From Jimgerdemannia flammicorona (Eukaryota; Mucoromycota; Endogonomycetes; Endogonales; Endogonaceae), in NCBI GenBank assembly GCA_003990745.1, contig RBNI01003637.1, positions 1 to 15,470 of the forward strand: a stretch of DNA of 15,470 nucleotides. Direction: 5' to 3'. Below, piece after piece: positions 1 through 7,490 of the stretch; the stretch's first letter is position 1; every line of letters starts with the position of its first letter. The position numbers and the translations under genes are program-made. The notes beneath the pieces are model-generated. The model was not told where the DNA came from. It searched no databases and saw nothing but the letters and a program-made list of their open reading frames with translations.

Positions 1-16
1 AAAAAAAAAAAAAAAA
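1..16. repeat. Poly-A run at the window edge
   Basis: Sixteen consecutive A residues open the window and abut ORF-X sequence at base 17. In the other copy of the same sequence (minus strand, around 12152) there is no A run here; ORF-X reads on upstream. So the left copy is cut at this point. The run could be the A tail of a LINE-type insertion lying outside the window, or an assembly edge at a homopolymer. Confidence 0.8.
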
Positions 17-998
17 CAATGACCAACTGTAAGTCATTGTGACCACAGTAAGATATCTTGAGGAATATAAAAGAAGGATCAAGAAACTGCAGGAACAGCA
101 ACCAACAAGACCCACCAATCTCAAAATAGCTCAAAGACTCACTACAAATGAAATGCCTACCACTTACCAAACCTCAAGATCAAGGAACCACCAAGGCATC
201 TTAGTTGAAGAGAGGATGTTCCAAGACATCAGAAGAGCCATGAAGACCCACTTAAGAAGGACTTCTAGTATCAACCTAGGTACTGGTGACCCTTATCACT
301 ATATTCTCTACTACTGTGAAATGGAAACAAGGATCACCATTACTACCGAATATCTCTAAATATAGCAGGAGTATGAAATAGAAAACCTCCTCTACTGGGA
401 GTTCCCACAGGCCAGCCCTCAAGAGCTACAAGATGCCACTCCCATGGATATATGCGAGGCAAGGACAGCCAAGAAGATCCATCAGATCTTCAGATGTGCA
501 CCATGGTCAATCCCCAACTTGGAGTATGTTAGAGTCTCAGACTTCAGAGACCTGTCATCCTGCCATATTAATGCACTAGAAGCCAGGGTAGCCACAGAAG
601 CCCAGTCCACTATTACTCTCAATAGTGATGAAGTAGAAGACTTCTGGCATCCCATCCTTCAGGACAACCCAGACCAATTTCTGCAAGGATTGATCTCAGT
701 ATTTCAAGGCCCAAGTATCCAGATTAGACCCCTCCAAGACCCCACATTTGTCCCTTATTTTATGGAAGAGAACCTCATAGATTAGAGAGCCCCAGACCTC
801 CTTCTCACTACTGAATGTGATAACATCATCAGTAGTGATATCATCTCACATGATATATGCAAGATATATGATGAAGTACACAAAGTATGTGAAATGTATG
901 ACCTATGTAATGATGAAAAATTTGCAGACCTCATCTCTTTCAAAGACATCCTGACCTCTGATGATAAAGCCTCTATAGTCCTAAATATTCTGCTCTAA
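17..998 (+). pseudogene. ORF-X, left copy (unidentified retroelement ORF, truncated and broken)
   Basis: I do not recognise the protein family. One frame runs from the poly-A junction to a TAA at 996-998 and is interrupted by TAA (30-32), TAA (357-359), TAG (363-365) and TAG (783-785). The right copy (11175-12335, minus) reads through the 357 and 363 sites with CAA and TGG, so those two stops are CpA-to-TpA damage. The product is hydrophilic. It starts with a Lys/Glu/Arg-rich, possibly helical stretch (EEYKRRIKKLQEQQ), has a Tyr-rich patch near residue 88 (DPYHYILYYCEME) and an acidic C-terminal third. I see no Cys/His finger, protease, polymerase or membrane segment. The N-terminus is missing. 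It lies directly upstream of LTR sequence. It could be an accessory ORF between integrase and the 3' LTR, or an ORF inside a long LTR. Confidence 0.7.
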
Positions 999-1009
999 GT
1001 CTCTTGGTT

Positions 1010-1114
1010 ACACTGAATAATTCCAGCACTGGCATTCTGATATAACACTGAATAATACCAGCACTAGCATTCTGATGTAATACTGAATAATACCAGCACT
1101 GGTATTCTGATGTG
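1010..1114 (+). repeat. 35-bp tandem repeat in the LTR, about 3 full units plus a degenerate fourth
   Basis: Units at 1010-1044, 1045-1079 and 1080-1114 share the core ACTGAATAATNCCAGCACT and end in ATTCTGATNTN. A decayed fourth unit follows to about 1146. Each unit holds the near-palindrome CCAGCACTGG. The right LTR has the same array at about 11040-11160 on the minus strand, so the array belongs to the family. It may be a U3 enhancer-type repeat, but that role is inference. Confidence 0.85.
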
Positions 1115-1260
1115 ACATCAAATTATACCAGCATCCTGAACCTGTATAACTATCAGTGCTGACCCTAGAACTTAGCAGTTTTTCCTGTCCTGGCATTTTA
1201 TTTTAGTTATTTGAATTTATATTTAGCTTTATATCTTAGTAATCATTGAATTATATTTCA

Positions 1261-1268
1261 TATAAATA
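1261..1268 (+). promoter_or_regulatory. Possible LTR TATA box
   Basis: The sequence TATAAATA lies in an AT-rich part of the LTR and is kept in the right copy (reverse complement near 10905-10915). An AATAAA follows at 1288-1293. The two are only about 20 bases apart, which is tight for a TATA box plus a poly-A signal of one LTR, so one of them may be chance in AT-rich DNA. Confidence 0.3.
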
Positions 1269-1506
1269 TCTCTCTTATTTTCTCTGAAATAAATTCAGTC
1301 AATTTAGTTCTGGTTCACTTACATACAATCCCTTATAAGTAATCTAAGAGATAACAAGACAGTTAATGATAAGAAGTTTGAGGACTATAAGACCTTGAGA
1401 AGGTACTCCAATAAGAACTTGCTTATAACAAACTTGAGTTAGTCTAAGAGATATATCTTGAAGAGAATCTAGTATATTTGAAGGACTCAGCAACCACTAC
1501 ATGACA

Positions 1507-1626
1507 ACTTAGTGCCCATTGGCTGGTGATTTAAGATGAATCCCTCACTTTCAAGCTGAAAAACGAATAACCCCTACAATAACTACTCTGACTACAAGAG
1601 TCACCCCTATAAGAATTCAAGACAAG
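1507..1626 (+). other. Leader between LTR and gag (primer-binding region, family A)
   Basis: These 120 bases separate the end of LTR homology from the first in-frame gag ATG. A primer-binding site is expected at the start, and a TGG occurs at about 1520 (TGGCTGGTGATT), but it does not directly follow a clear LTR end, so I do not assign a primer tRNA. The gag frame is open from 1540, just after a TGA at 1537-1539, so translation could begin slightly upstream of 1627 if a non-AUG start were used. Confidence 0.4.
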
Positions 1627-2775
1627 ATGGAAATACATCCCCCCACATTCTATGGATATACTACTGAAGAGTCAATCCTGACCTTCATTGAAGACTTTGA
1701 ACAATTCACCACCATATGAGCCTTTGGTGTGGATGCACAATTGGCCCTTCTACCAGTCAGCCTCAGAGGACCTGCCAGAGACAAGTTCAATATAGCCACT
1801 ATTGCTGATAATAGTACAGCCAAACTTGCCAACATGAAGACCTTCCTCAGAACAACATACTATACTGAAGAGATCAAGCAAGCTCTCAAGGATCAACTCA
1901 ATACTATCTATCAGGGACTTAGTGAAGATCCCAACTCATTCTATATCCAAATCTGCCACCAGATTGTCTTGACTGGCTATGATGATACTCTCAAGGAACA
2001 AATAGCAGATTCAACCTTCCTCAAAAGAGTTCACCCTGAAATTGCCCTAGCAATCTGGTTTACCCTAGCTGTACTGACTCTTGATCAGAAAGTGATCTTT
2101 GCACAGAGATATTGGACTGTCAGACATCCTGCCGAACACTCAATGGAGAAAATAACTGACATCAAGATGGACCCATCAAAGCCAACTAGTATCATACCTA
2201 CTATAGTTGTAAATAGACAACCCACCCCACCTACCCCCAAGGCAGCCAAAGCTGACCCAGTGGAAGAACTTGCCAAGTAGTTCACTGAGATGACTGCACA
2301 TCTTAATGATGTTGTTAGAGAAGTCTGAAGTACCAACAGGAGACCAGTGCAGAGATTTGCAGCTGCTACAGAAGAATGCAATATCATATGCTTCAGATGT
2401 AGAGAAGAAGGCCACTATGCAAAGAATTGCATGACCAAAATAAGATGCAAAGCTCAACCAAGCAATACTAGCAGAACCAGAGAACAAACCAATGTAGTAG
2501 TCATTGAGGAGATTGGTGACACTGATGATAAAGAATACTACAAGGAGCTTGAATTCTATCCTGCTACTGAAGGTACCAGAACCCAGTCTAAGCCCTATGA
2601 TAAGAAGAGCAACAGCAAGCCAGTTAGAAGACCAAAGAAGACCCCAGCTATTACTATTCAAAGCAAGACTCAATCCAAGGAGATTGATCAAGACATGGAG
2701 TTAGATGAAGCTATCTGCCAAATCATTGAAGACACTACTCCAGTCTCAGGAGAAAGTGAAAGCAAGAAGGAATAG
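1627..2775 (+). pseudogene. gag: Gag with CCHC zinc knuckle, Ty3/Gypsy family A
   Basis: Gag forms the particle and its zinc knuckle packages the RNA. The frame starts at ATG 1627 (MEIHPPTFYGY), typical of the start of a Gypsy capsid domain. It continues through a capsid-like helical region (LRGPARDKF, then TTYYTEEIKQALKDQL) to a Pro-rich linker. The nucleocapsid knuckle CFRCREEGHYAKNC near 2389-2430 keeps all four ligands (C-x2-C-x4-H-x4-C). A basic then acidic tail follows. In-frame stops at 1717 (TGA), 2278 (TAG), 2326 (TGA) and 2773 (TAG) break it. The same frame runs on without a shift into protease, so the ancestral product was a Gag-Pro or Gag-Pol fusion. No dUTPase lies between knuckle and protease here, unlike in the family B element. 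Confidence 0.85.
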
Positions 2776-3351
2776 AAGCTGTGCAAGACCAAGATCTACT
2801 AGTACAATATCTACAAGGACCTCAAGGAACAGAAGATCAATGCTACCTTTGGATAGTTAGCTGAAGTCTCTGCCTTCAGACAGCAGTTGAGAGTAGGACT
2901 TGTAACTACCACCAAGAATCAAGAGTACAAGATTGTAGAAGCTCACAATACACAGAAAGAATCTGAAAACTCAGGTGAAGAATCTGAAGACCAGTACAAG
3001 ACATCAGCCTATACTCCATATCAGATCGAAGACTATATCTTTGATGCCATCATTGATACTAGTGCTGGAGGATGCCTCATGAGCAAGAAGACAATTGACT
3101 GCCTAGGTTAGGACATTGAAGAGTCTACCAAGATGGTCTATGTTACAGCAGATGGTATATGAGCTACCCCTCTTGGCAAGATCCGAGAAGTCCCCATCAA
3201 GATAGGAGGAGCTACCATCCCAGTAGATGTGATTGTTACAAGTACCACCAACTATGACATCCTCATTAGCAACCAATGGCTTCACAAGGCTAAGGTCATC
3301 ATTGACCTCAATGCCCAGAAGATGCAGATCAACTATAGAGGAAGAAAGGTA
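2776..3351 (+). pseudogene. pro: Aspartic protease, Ty3/Gypsy family A, truncated
   Basis: This retropepsin-type protease would cleave Gag-Pol. It is in the same frame as gag, with TAG at 2800 and 2854 in the linker. The active-site loop is at 3055-3069 and reads DTSAG, where the family has D-T/S-G-A; the Gly-to-Ser change is a G-to-A transition and probably inactivating. The second conserved strand follows as ILISNQWL (about 3256-3279), the retropepsin I-L-G-x-x-W-L motif with Gly replaced by Ser. Stops at 3109 (TAG) and 3160 (TGA) interrupt it. Recognisable protein ends near 3350 (INYRGRKV). The frame stays open to a TAG at 3439, but from about 3364 the opposite strand encodes integrase of another element. 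No RT of this element follows on this strand. Confidence 0.8.
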
Positions 3352-3363
3352 CTCTCTAGAGAG
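3352..3363. repeat. Perfect 12-bp palindrome at the junction of two elements
   Basis: CTCTCTAGAGAG is its own reverse complement. It falls where plus-strand family A protease homology stops and minus-strand family B integrase homology starts. It may mark a recombination or inversion breakpoint, or be chance. Confidence 0.7.
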
Positions 3364-3570
3364 GAGAATATAGGTCTTTTCAAAACTAAAATATTCTGCT
3401 ACAAGAGTGTCATAGAGTTCCTACATAATCTTGAGATATAGAGTATTATTGTTGAGTATAACTACTCTGTTATGGTCTCTGTAGATAAGTCTATCATGAT
3501 AAGTGAATCTTTTGGACATTTGTCTCATGGGTTCTGGGACCTCAGCCTCTAAGTCTTGGCAGAATTAAAG
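3364..3570 (-). pseudogene. Integrase N-terminus, family B, truncated
   Basis: Read on the minus strand, this stretch holds the region just before and into the integrase HHCC zinc module. DRLIYRDHNRVVIL matches the usual strand leading into it, followed by ELYDTLVAEYFSFEKTY, where the two zinc-binding His of H-D-x-P-x-A-G-H are both Tyr (CAC/CAT to TAC/TAT, CpA to TpA). Homology stops at the 3352-3363 palindrome, so the CC part and the DDE core are gone. It continues the RNase H frame upstream. Stops such as TAG after KIM interrupt it. The assignment rests on motif order and is moderately secure. Confidence 0.6.
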
Positions 3571-3659
3571 AAATTTTACCAGGGGGCTGTCTTGTTGATA
3601 GTCATCCTTGATTATCTAGATAAGGTCTCCAATTATCTTAACTATGAAGATAAGTTCAT

Positions 3660-4215
3660 CTTCTATATATCTGGAAAAACCATCAGTCATATGGTTGGCT
3701 TTGTCTGAAAAATACTTAATTTCAATATCAAAGTTGGCAATGATTTCCATCTAGTGGGCTTGTCTATGGGTCAGTATAGACTGTATATAAATATACTATA
3801 GAGCATAGTAATTAGTATAGGTCACAAATAATTATTCTAGGAGGAAATAGCATTATTTCTGAAGTACAGTAATAATGGCCAGAAGTTCCTTCTTATGAGT
3901 AATATACTGGATCTCAGCTGGCTTGAGCTTTTGGGAAAGATAGACTACTGGGCAATCTTCTTGGCTGAGTACTACCCCAATGATGATATCAGAGGCATCT
4001 GTGGTCAGAGTGAATAGCCTAGTAGGATCAGATGCAATTAGTACTGAAGCCTTGGCAAGGAGTCTCTTGAGATGGTCCATAGCCTGGATACACTTGGGGG
4101 TTCATTCAGTCTTGATGTTCACTCCTTTGTGGACCAGGCTGATCAGTAGGGCTGTAATAGTAGAGTATTCTTAGATAAATCTTCAGTAGTAGCCAGCAAT
4201 ATCCAGGAAGCACTG
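3660..4215 (-). pseudogene. RNase H domain and connection, family B
   Basis: RNase H would degrade the RNA of the RNA/DNA hybrid during reverse transcription. The minus strand reads an AGYY-RFI-EYS connection (about 4205-4160), then LFTLTTDASDIIIGVVLSQ with the first catalytic Asp, KKELLAI with the catalytic Glu, and YTNYYAL where T-D-H is expected. There the third catalytic Asp is Asn and the His is Tyr. The typical linker to integrase, YFSDKANHMTDGFSR, is at about 3715-3664. Several TAG/TAA codons interrupt the frame. The longest open piece is 3853-4080. It is in the same frame as the downstream half of RT. Confidence 0.85.
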
Positions 4216-5099
4216 GAGTAGCTTGAGGGTAGTGGGGATGGGAATATCCTTGAGGGCTGATATCTTTTAGAGATTTACATTGATACCTTCAGCAGAGATG
4301 ATATGTCCTAGGTACTCAATCTGATCTTGATAGAACTTGTACTTGCTCATCTTGATATAGAGCTAGTGTTCTCACAGAAGGGTCAGTACTTACCTGAGGT
4401 AGGTATAGTATAACTCTACTGTTTTACTATAGATTAATATATTATCAATATACACAAAGATACAAATGTTGAGGAGTAGTCCAAAGATATCATTCATCAG
4501 ATACTAGAATATTACTAGTATATTAGTCAAACCAAAAGATATGACTCAGAACTAGTAGTGTCCAAGCTACATTCAGAAAGCTGTCTTTTCAATGTTCTTC
4601 TTATTAATGAGAATCTGATGGTAGCCATTTCATAAGTCTAGTAGGGAAAAGGTCTAGGCCTTGAAGATTTGGTGCAATAACTCATCAATTCTGAGCAAAG
4701 TATACTAGTTCTTGATAGTGATCTTGTTAAGAGCTCTGTAGTTAATACAAGAGAGCTATCTTTCATCTTGATAAATAGAATGGAGGCTCCAAATAGAGAG
4801 TGGCTAGGTTTGATATATCCTTGGGCCAATAGTTTGGTCAACTTATCTTTGAGGGTTTTGAGTTCAGATTGGACTAGTTGGTAGATAATCTTGTATAGAG
4901 GTTCAGATCCTGGAATAAGATCAATTTTATATTGGATTTGGCACTTGGGTGGAAGTTCTTGAGGATCCTGAAATACATCTTGAAATTCCTCAAATAGTTT
5001 TTGAGCTTCTGCTAGAATTGAGCTACTTGGGGCTTTGGTAACTTCTTGTACAGTATAGATAAAGTAAGTGTTTTCTTTTTTATGAAAGAGTCTCTTCAT
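4216..5099 (-). pseudogene. Reverse transcriptase, Ty3/Gypsy family B
   Basis: The minus strand gives the classic Gypsy RT order. LPPKCQIQYKIDLIPG (about 4955-4908) is followed by the LAQGYIKPSHSLFGASILFIKMKDSS block. A small deletion near 4755 then shifts the frame. Beyond it come ALNKITIKN, SFGLTN, the polymerase box at 4441-4452 and YLGHIISAEGI. The catalytic Y-x-D-D box reads YIDN: the second Asp is Asn through ATC to ATT on the plus strand, a CpA-to-TpA change. Loss of this Asp should abolish polymerase activity. Many TAG codons replace Trp or Gln. The upstream frame is open from 5099 to 4638; a stretch with a TAA just above 5099 links it to protease. Confidence 0.88.
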
Positions 5100-5240
5100 T
5101 TAGATGACAGAGATAATTTCAATTCCTTGATAGTTGGTACCTTTCTGGAGTATCAGGGTGATCTTTCTACCTTTATAAGTCAGGTTAATCTCATTGGTCC
5201 TCTAGTTGATATCTAGGTTATACTGGGTCAATTAGGCTTT

Positions 5241-5540
5241 TTCTAGAATAATATCTTATCTTAGGAGGTCTACAATACTGAAGTTCAACTTCTCTTGATA
5301 TTTGCCAATTCTGAGTAATAGGTCTTCACAGATCTTGGTCAATGGTATGGTCTTACTATTACCTAAGGTAACACTCCTTTTCTTGGTAACTGGTCTGCTT
5401 TGGGCTCCAATTCTCTTAGTAGTCTTGGTACTGATATAGTTTCCAGTAGCTCTACTGTCAAGTAATTCTGTCTGTAAACTTGGCCTATGAACTTGATGCA
5501 ACTGTCCTCCTTCTTGATAGTGTTGAGTTCCTTATCCTCA
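5241..5540 (-). pseudogene. pro: Aspartic protease, family B
   Basis: The minus strand reads LLDSRATGNYIS at about 5470-5435. This is the retropepsin loop L-L-D-S-G-A-T-G with the catalytic-loop Gly changed to Arg (DSR codons at 5451-5459; GGA to AGA). It continues as VTLGNSKTIPLT, a Leu/Ile-rich strand and FSIVDLL, then a TAA where a D-I-I-L block and a Trp-Leu motif are expected, with stops in place of Trp. The continuous open piece is 5256-5501. The protein would process Gag-Pol. The stretch between this and the dUTPase (5541-5771) is short, acidic or basic in different frames and carries no domain I recognise. Frame damage there hides how protease was joined to the upstream Gag-dUTPase. 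Confidence 0.78.
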
Positions 5541-5771
5541 TTATTGTCCCAATTGCTATCAGTCTCCTTGAAGTCAGTTTCTCTCCATCCTTCACAATGA
5601 GAGTGGTCTTGTTTGGGTTTCTCAGTCTATTGGGCTTAGTGTTTCTCAGATTGGATTTTGAAAACTTTGGAGAGATATGCATGGTATTCACCAATATATT
5701 CCATACAATACATTTGAATAGAATGAGAGTATTGTCTATATAATGCATAACTATATATAATTCTCTTATAC

Positions 5772-6240
5772 TCAGTTTTCATCATCTTCCTTCATGGTGG
5801 TGACCTTTTGACTAGAAGATTTGTTGGTTGATCTAAACCCTTTCTTGCTATGGTCTGTCTGAGAGAGCTCAGAGACTTCTTTAATGGTGAGATCTTGACA
5901 GATTTTTTCAATAATTGCTTGGGCAATTTTTTGGCCTGCTTTGACTTCAAATGATGTATCTCCAAAATTTTACAAGATGACATGGATTTCTTCAGTAAAT
6001 CCTTGGTCAACTACTCCTCCTCTTAGCCTAATGTTGAATTCTTTGGCCAGACTACTTTGCTTGGCAAAGTAGATATATATTCCTTTGGGGGCTTGTATTG
6101 CAATCTCTGTTTATACTGTAGCATTGGTATATAGTGGAATGGTGAGGTCTTGACTACTGTAGAGGTTATATCCTATATCAGTGGAATAGGCCTTAGTGGA
6201 GATGGTAGCCTTATACCATATCTTCTGCACTTTGATGATA
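5772..6240 (-). pseudogene. dUTPase domain fused downstream of Gag, family B
   Basis: dUTPase hydrolyses dUTP to dUMP and pyrophosphate and so keeps uracil out of newly made DNA. One minus-strand frame, the same as the gag zinc knuckle, carries the five trimeric dUTPase motifs in order. Motif 1 is STDIGYNLYS (about 6185-6156). Motif 2 is APKGIYIYFAKQSSLA (about 6092-6045). Motif 3 is GGVVDQGFTEEI (about 6020-5985), with the catalytic Asp kept at 6006-6008. Motif 4 is AGQKIAQAIIEKI (about 5940-5902). Motif 5 is KKGFRSTNKS (5817-5846). Damage: Asp to Asn in motif 1 (CpA to TpA), Arg to Gln before SSL in motif 2, the expected Tyr of motif 3 is Phe, Gly to Arg and Gly to Asn in motif 5, and TAA stops at 6111 and 5970. 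It ends at TGA 5772-5774. Its place between gag and protease recalls the arrangement in betaretroviruses; in a fungal Gypsy element it is unusual in my knowledge. Confidence 0.87.
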
Positions 6241-7490
6241 TTCTCAGAGTTCTTCTTTTCTGGACCTTCTCTGATAACTATGATGTTCTAGTTACTGGAT
6301 TCACCTGATCTGTTTCTCTTCTCAGGATATCTGACTGAGATATGTCCTGTCTTTCTGTAGATAAAGTATAATCCTTTTTCATGGAGCTGCTTCTTTTTAT
6401 CCTCAGTGAGAGGTCTGGGTCCTCTGGGGTTTTGCTGGTTCCTTTGGTAATTTCTTTGATCATTTCTTCTAGTAGGATTTCTTCTATCTTGGTTTCTTCT
6501 TATATTTAGGATTTCGTGGGACCTGTACAGCAAGGATTTCATGGGCTCTTCTTTATACTTGGGCAAAGCACCATGAGTAGTGGAGATATTCTTGGGGAAG
6601 GCCTTATTCCTTAATCTTCTGAGTGAGCCAATCTGGTAGGGTTGCAAAAAGGTAGTTAGCTCTGGTACCATTAATAGCCAAATTATTTTCCTGATAGATA
6701 AGTCTAATGGTTTTGAGGTAGGCATCCATTCTAGTGGTAAAGATTTCTAGATCCTCCTTGCCATTCTTGTGGAACTTCATCTGGGCCAGTTTGTTCTAAG
6801 TTTCTTATATATAGGCTACATTTCAGAATTTTATCAGTAGCAGAGCCTTGAGTCCTGGGCCTGCTGCATAGTCATCCCATCCTGATCTATTATTACCAGA
6901 TACTTGGCCTGCAATTTGAGGGTAATCTTCCTAAGTTACTGAGTATTCTTCCAAGGTACACCATAACTTGGCTGCTGTTCTAGTGAAGAATGTGGCTACT
7001 GTTTCCACTTGTGTTACTGATGTAGCAAATAACTATTGAAGGATATTGTTCTGATTATTGATGAGTATTCCTGTAGGTACTCAGTTATTATTCTATTGGT
7101 TTACTTGATAACCTATATTAACTGCATTGATGAAGGTTTTGATGTTACTGTTTTTTCCACTAAATGTTGGGATATGCAAGGTCTTGGTTGGCTTGTTCTG
7201 TTCAGCAATTCTTCCTACTATCTCTGCTAGTATAGCTAGCTGTGTAGTCAGTGCTGCAATATTGGTATCTACTATTGTATTGACTATTGGTGGTAGTTCT
7301 GTGGAGGTAGATTCTCCTGAAGATTGTTCTGTCTAGTGAGGTTGTGGTGTTGTATAACTTGGAGTTACTTGATTCCTAGAGATCAGATCCAATATTCCTG
7401 TAAGAGAGAGTAAACCAAACCTCTATATAGGTGGCTAAATTGATTCTGGGGTCTGATCTTCTTGACCTGTGAGTTCTTGATAAATTCCTA
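6241..7490 (-). pseudogene. gag: Gag with degenerate zinc knuckle, family B
   Basis: The minus strand reads a Gag N-terminal region in one frame: IVNTIVDTNIAALTTQLAIL, then LHIPTFSGKNSNIKTFINAV (the usual P-x-F-x-G-x start of a Gypsy capsid), VETVATFFTRTAAKLWCTLEEY, and MKFHKNGKEDLEIFTTRMDAYL (about 6793-6713). Near 6510-6540 the frame shifts by one. An Arg/Asn/Gln-rich nucleocapsid then leads to YFIYRKTGHISVRY at 6368-6327. This has exact C-x2-C-x4-H-x4-C spacing, but all three Cys codons (6366, 6357, 6327) are Tyr, from TGC/TGT to TAC/TAT, i.e. CpA to TpA on the plus strand. The His at 6342-6344 remains. A TAG at 6288 follows, then the same frame enters the dUTPase. The start codon is not identified; coding signal fades near 7490, where the LINE begins, and no LTR is seen. 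Confidence 0.82.

Larger units (their letters stand above)
999..1506 (+). mobile_element. LTR sequence of Ty3/Gypsy family A, left copy
   Basis: This non-coding block is matched in inverted orientation by 10667-11174, with differences that are mostly transitions. Homology stops at about 1500-1506 (left) and 10667-10672 (right). On the left it is followed by leader and gag, on the right by unrelated AT-rich sequence, which is how the inner edge of a 5' LTR and the outer edge of a 3' LTR should look. The left copy ends in ACTACA or TGACA, both compatible with the usual CA terminus. The 5' edge of the LTR is not settled: no polypurine tract precedes base 999, and the LTR may extend upstream through ORF-X. 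Confidence 0.65.

Noticed and set aside
1010..1114. CRISPR-like array from the evenly spaced repeats
   Set aside because: The units are directly adjacent with no unique spacers and lie in a retrotransposon LTR.
2176..2691. A 171-codon open frame on the minus strand with Leu/Ile-rich stretches resembling membrane segments
   Set aside because: It is the antisense of the family A gag and zinc knuckle; the plus strand has the conserved motifs.
5480..5743. A hydrophobic plus-strand open frame that looks like a membrane protein
   Set aside because: It lies antisense to the linker between dUTPase and protease and has no support of its own; hydrophobicity is a by-product of the opposite-strand codons.
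5792..6010. Lys-rich minus-strand open frame
   Set aside because: It is a shifted frame over the dUTPase motifs 3 to 5.
5772..6240. The dUTPase as an independent host gene
   Set aside because: It is in frame with the gag zinc knuckle, on the same strand, and followed by the element's protease and RT.
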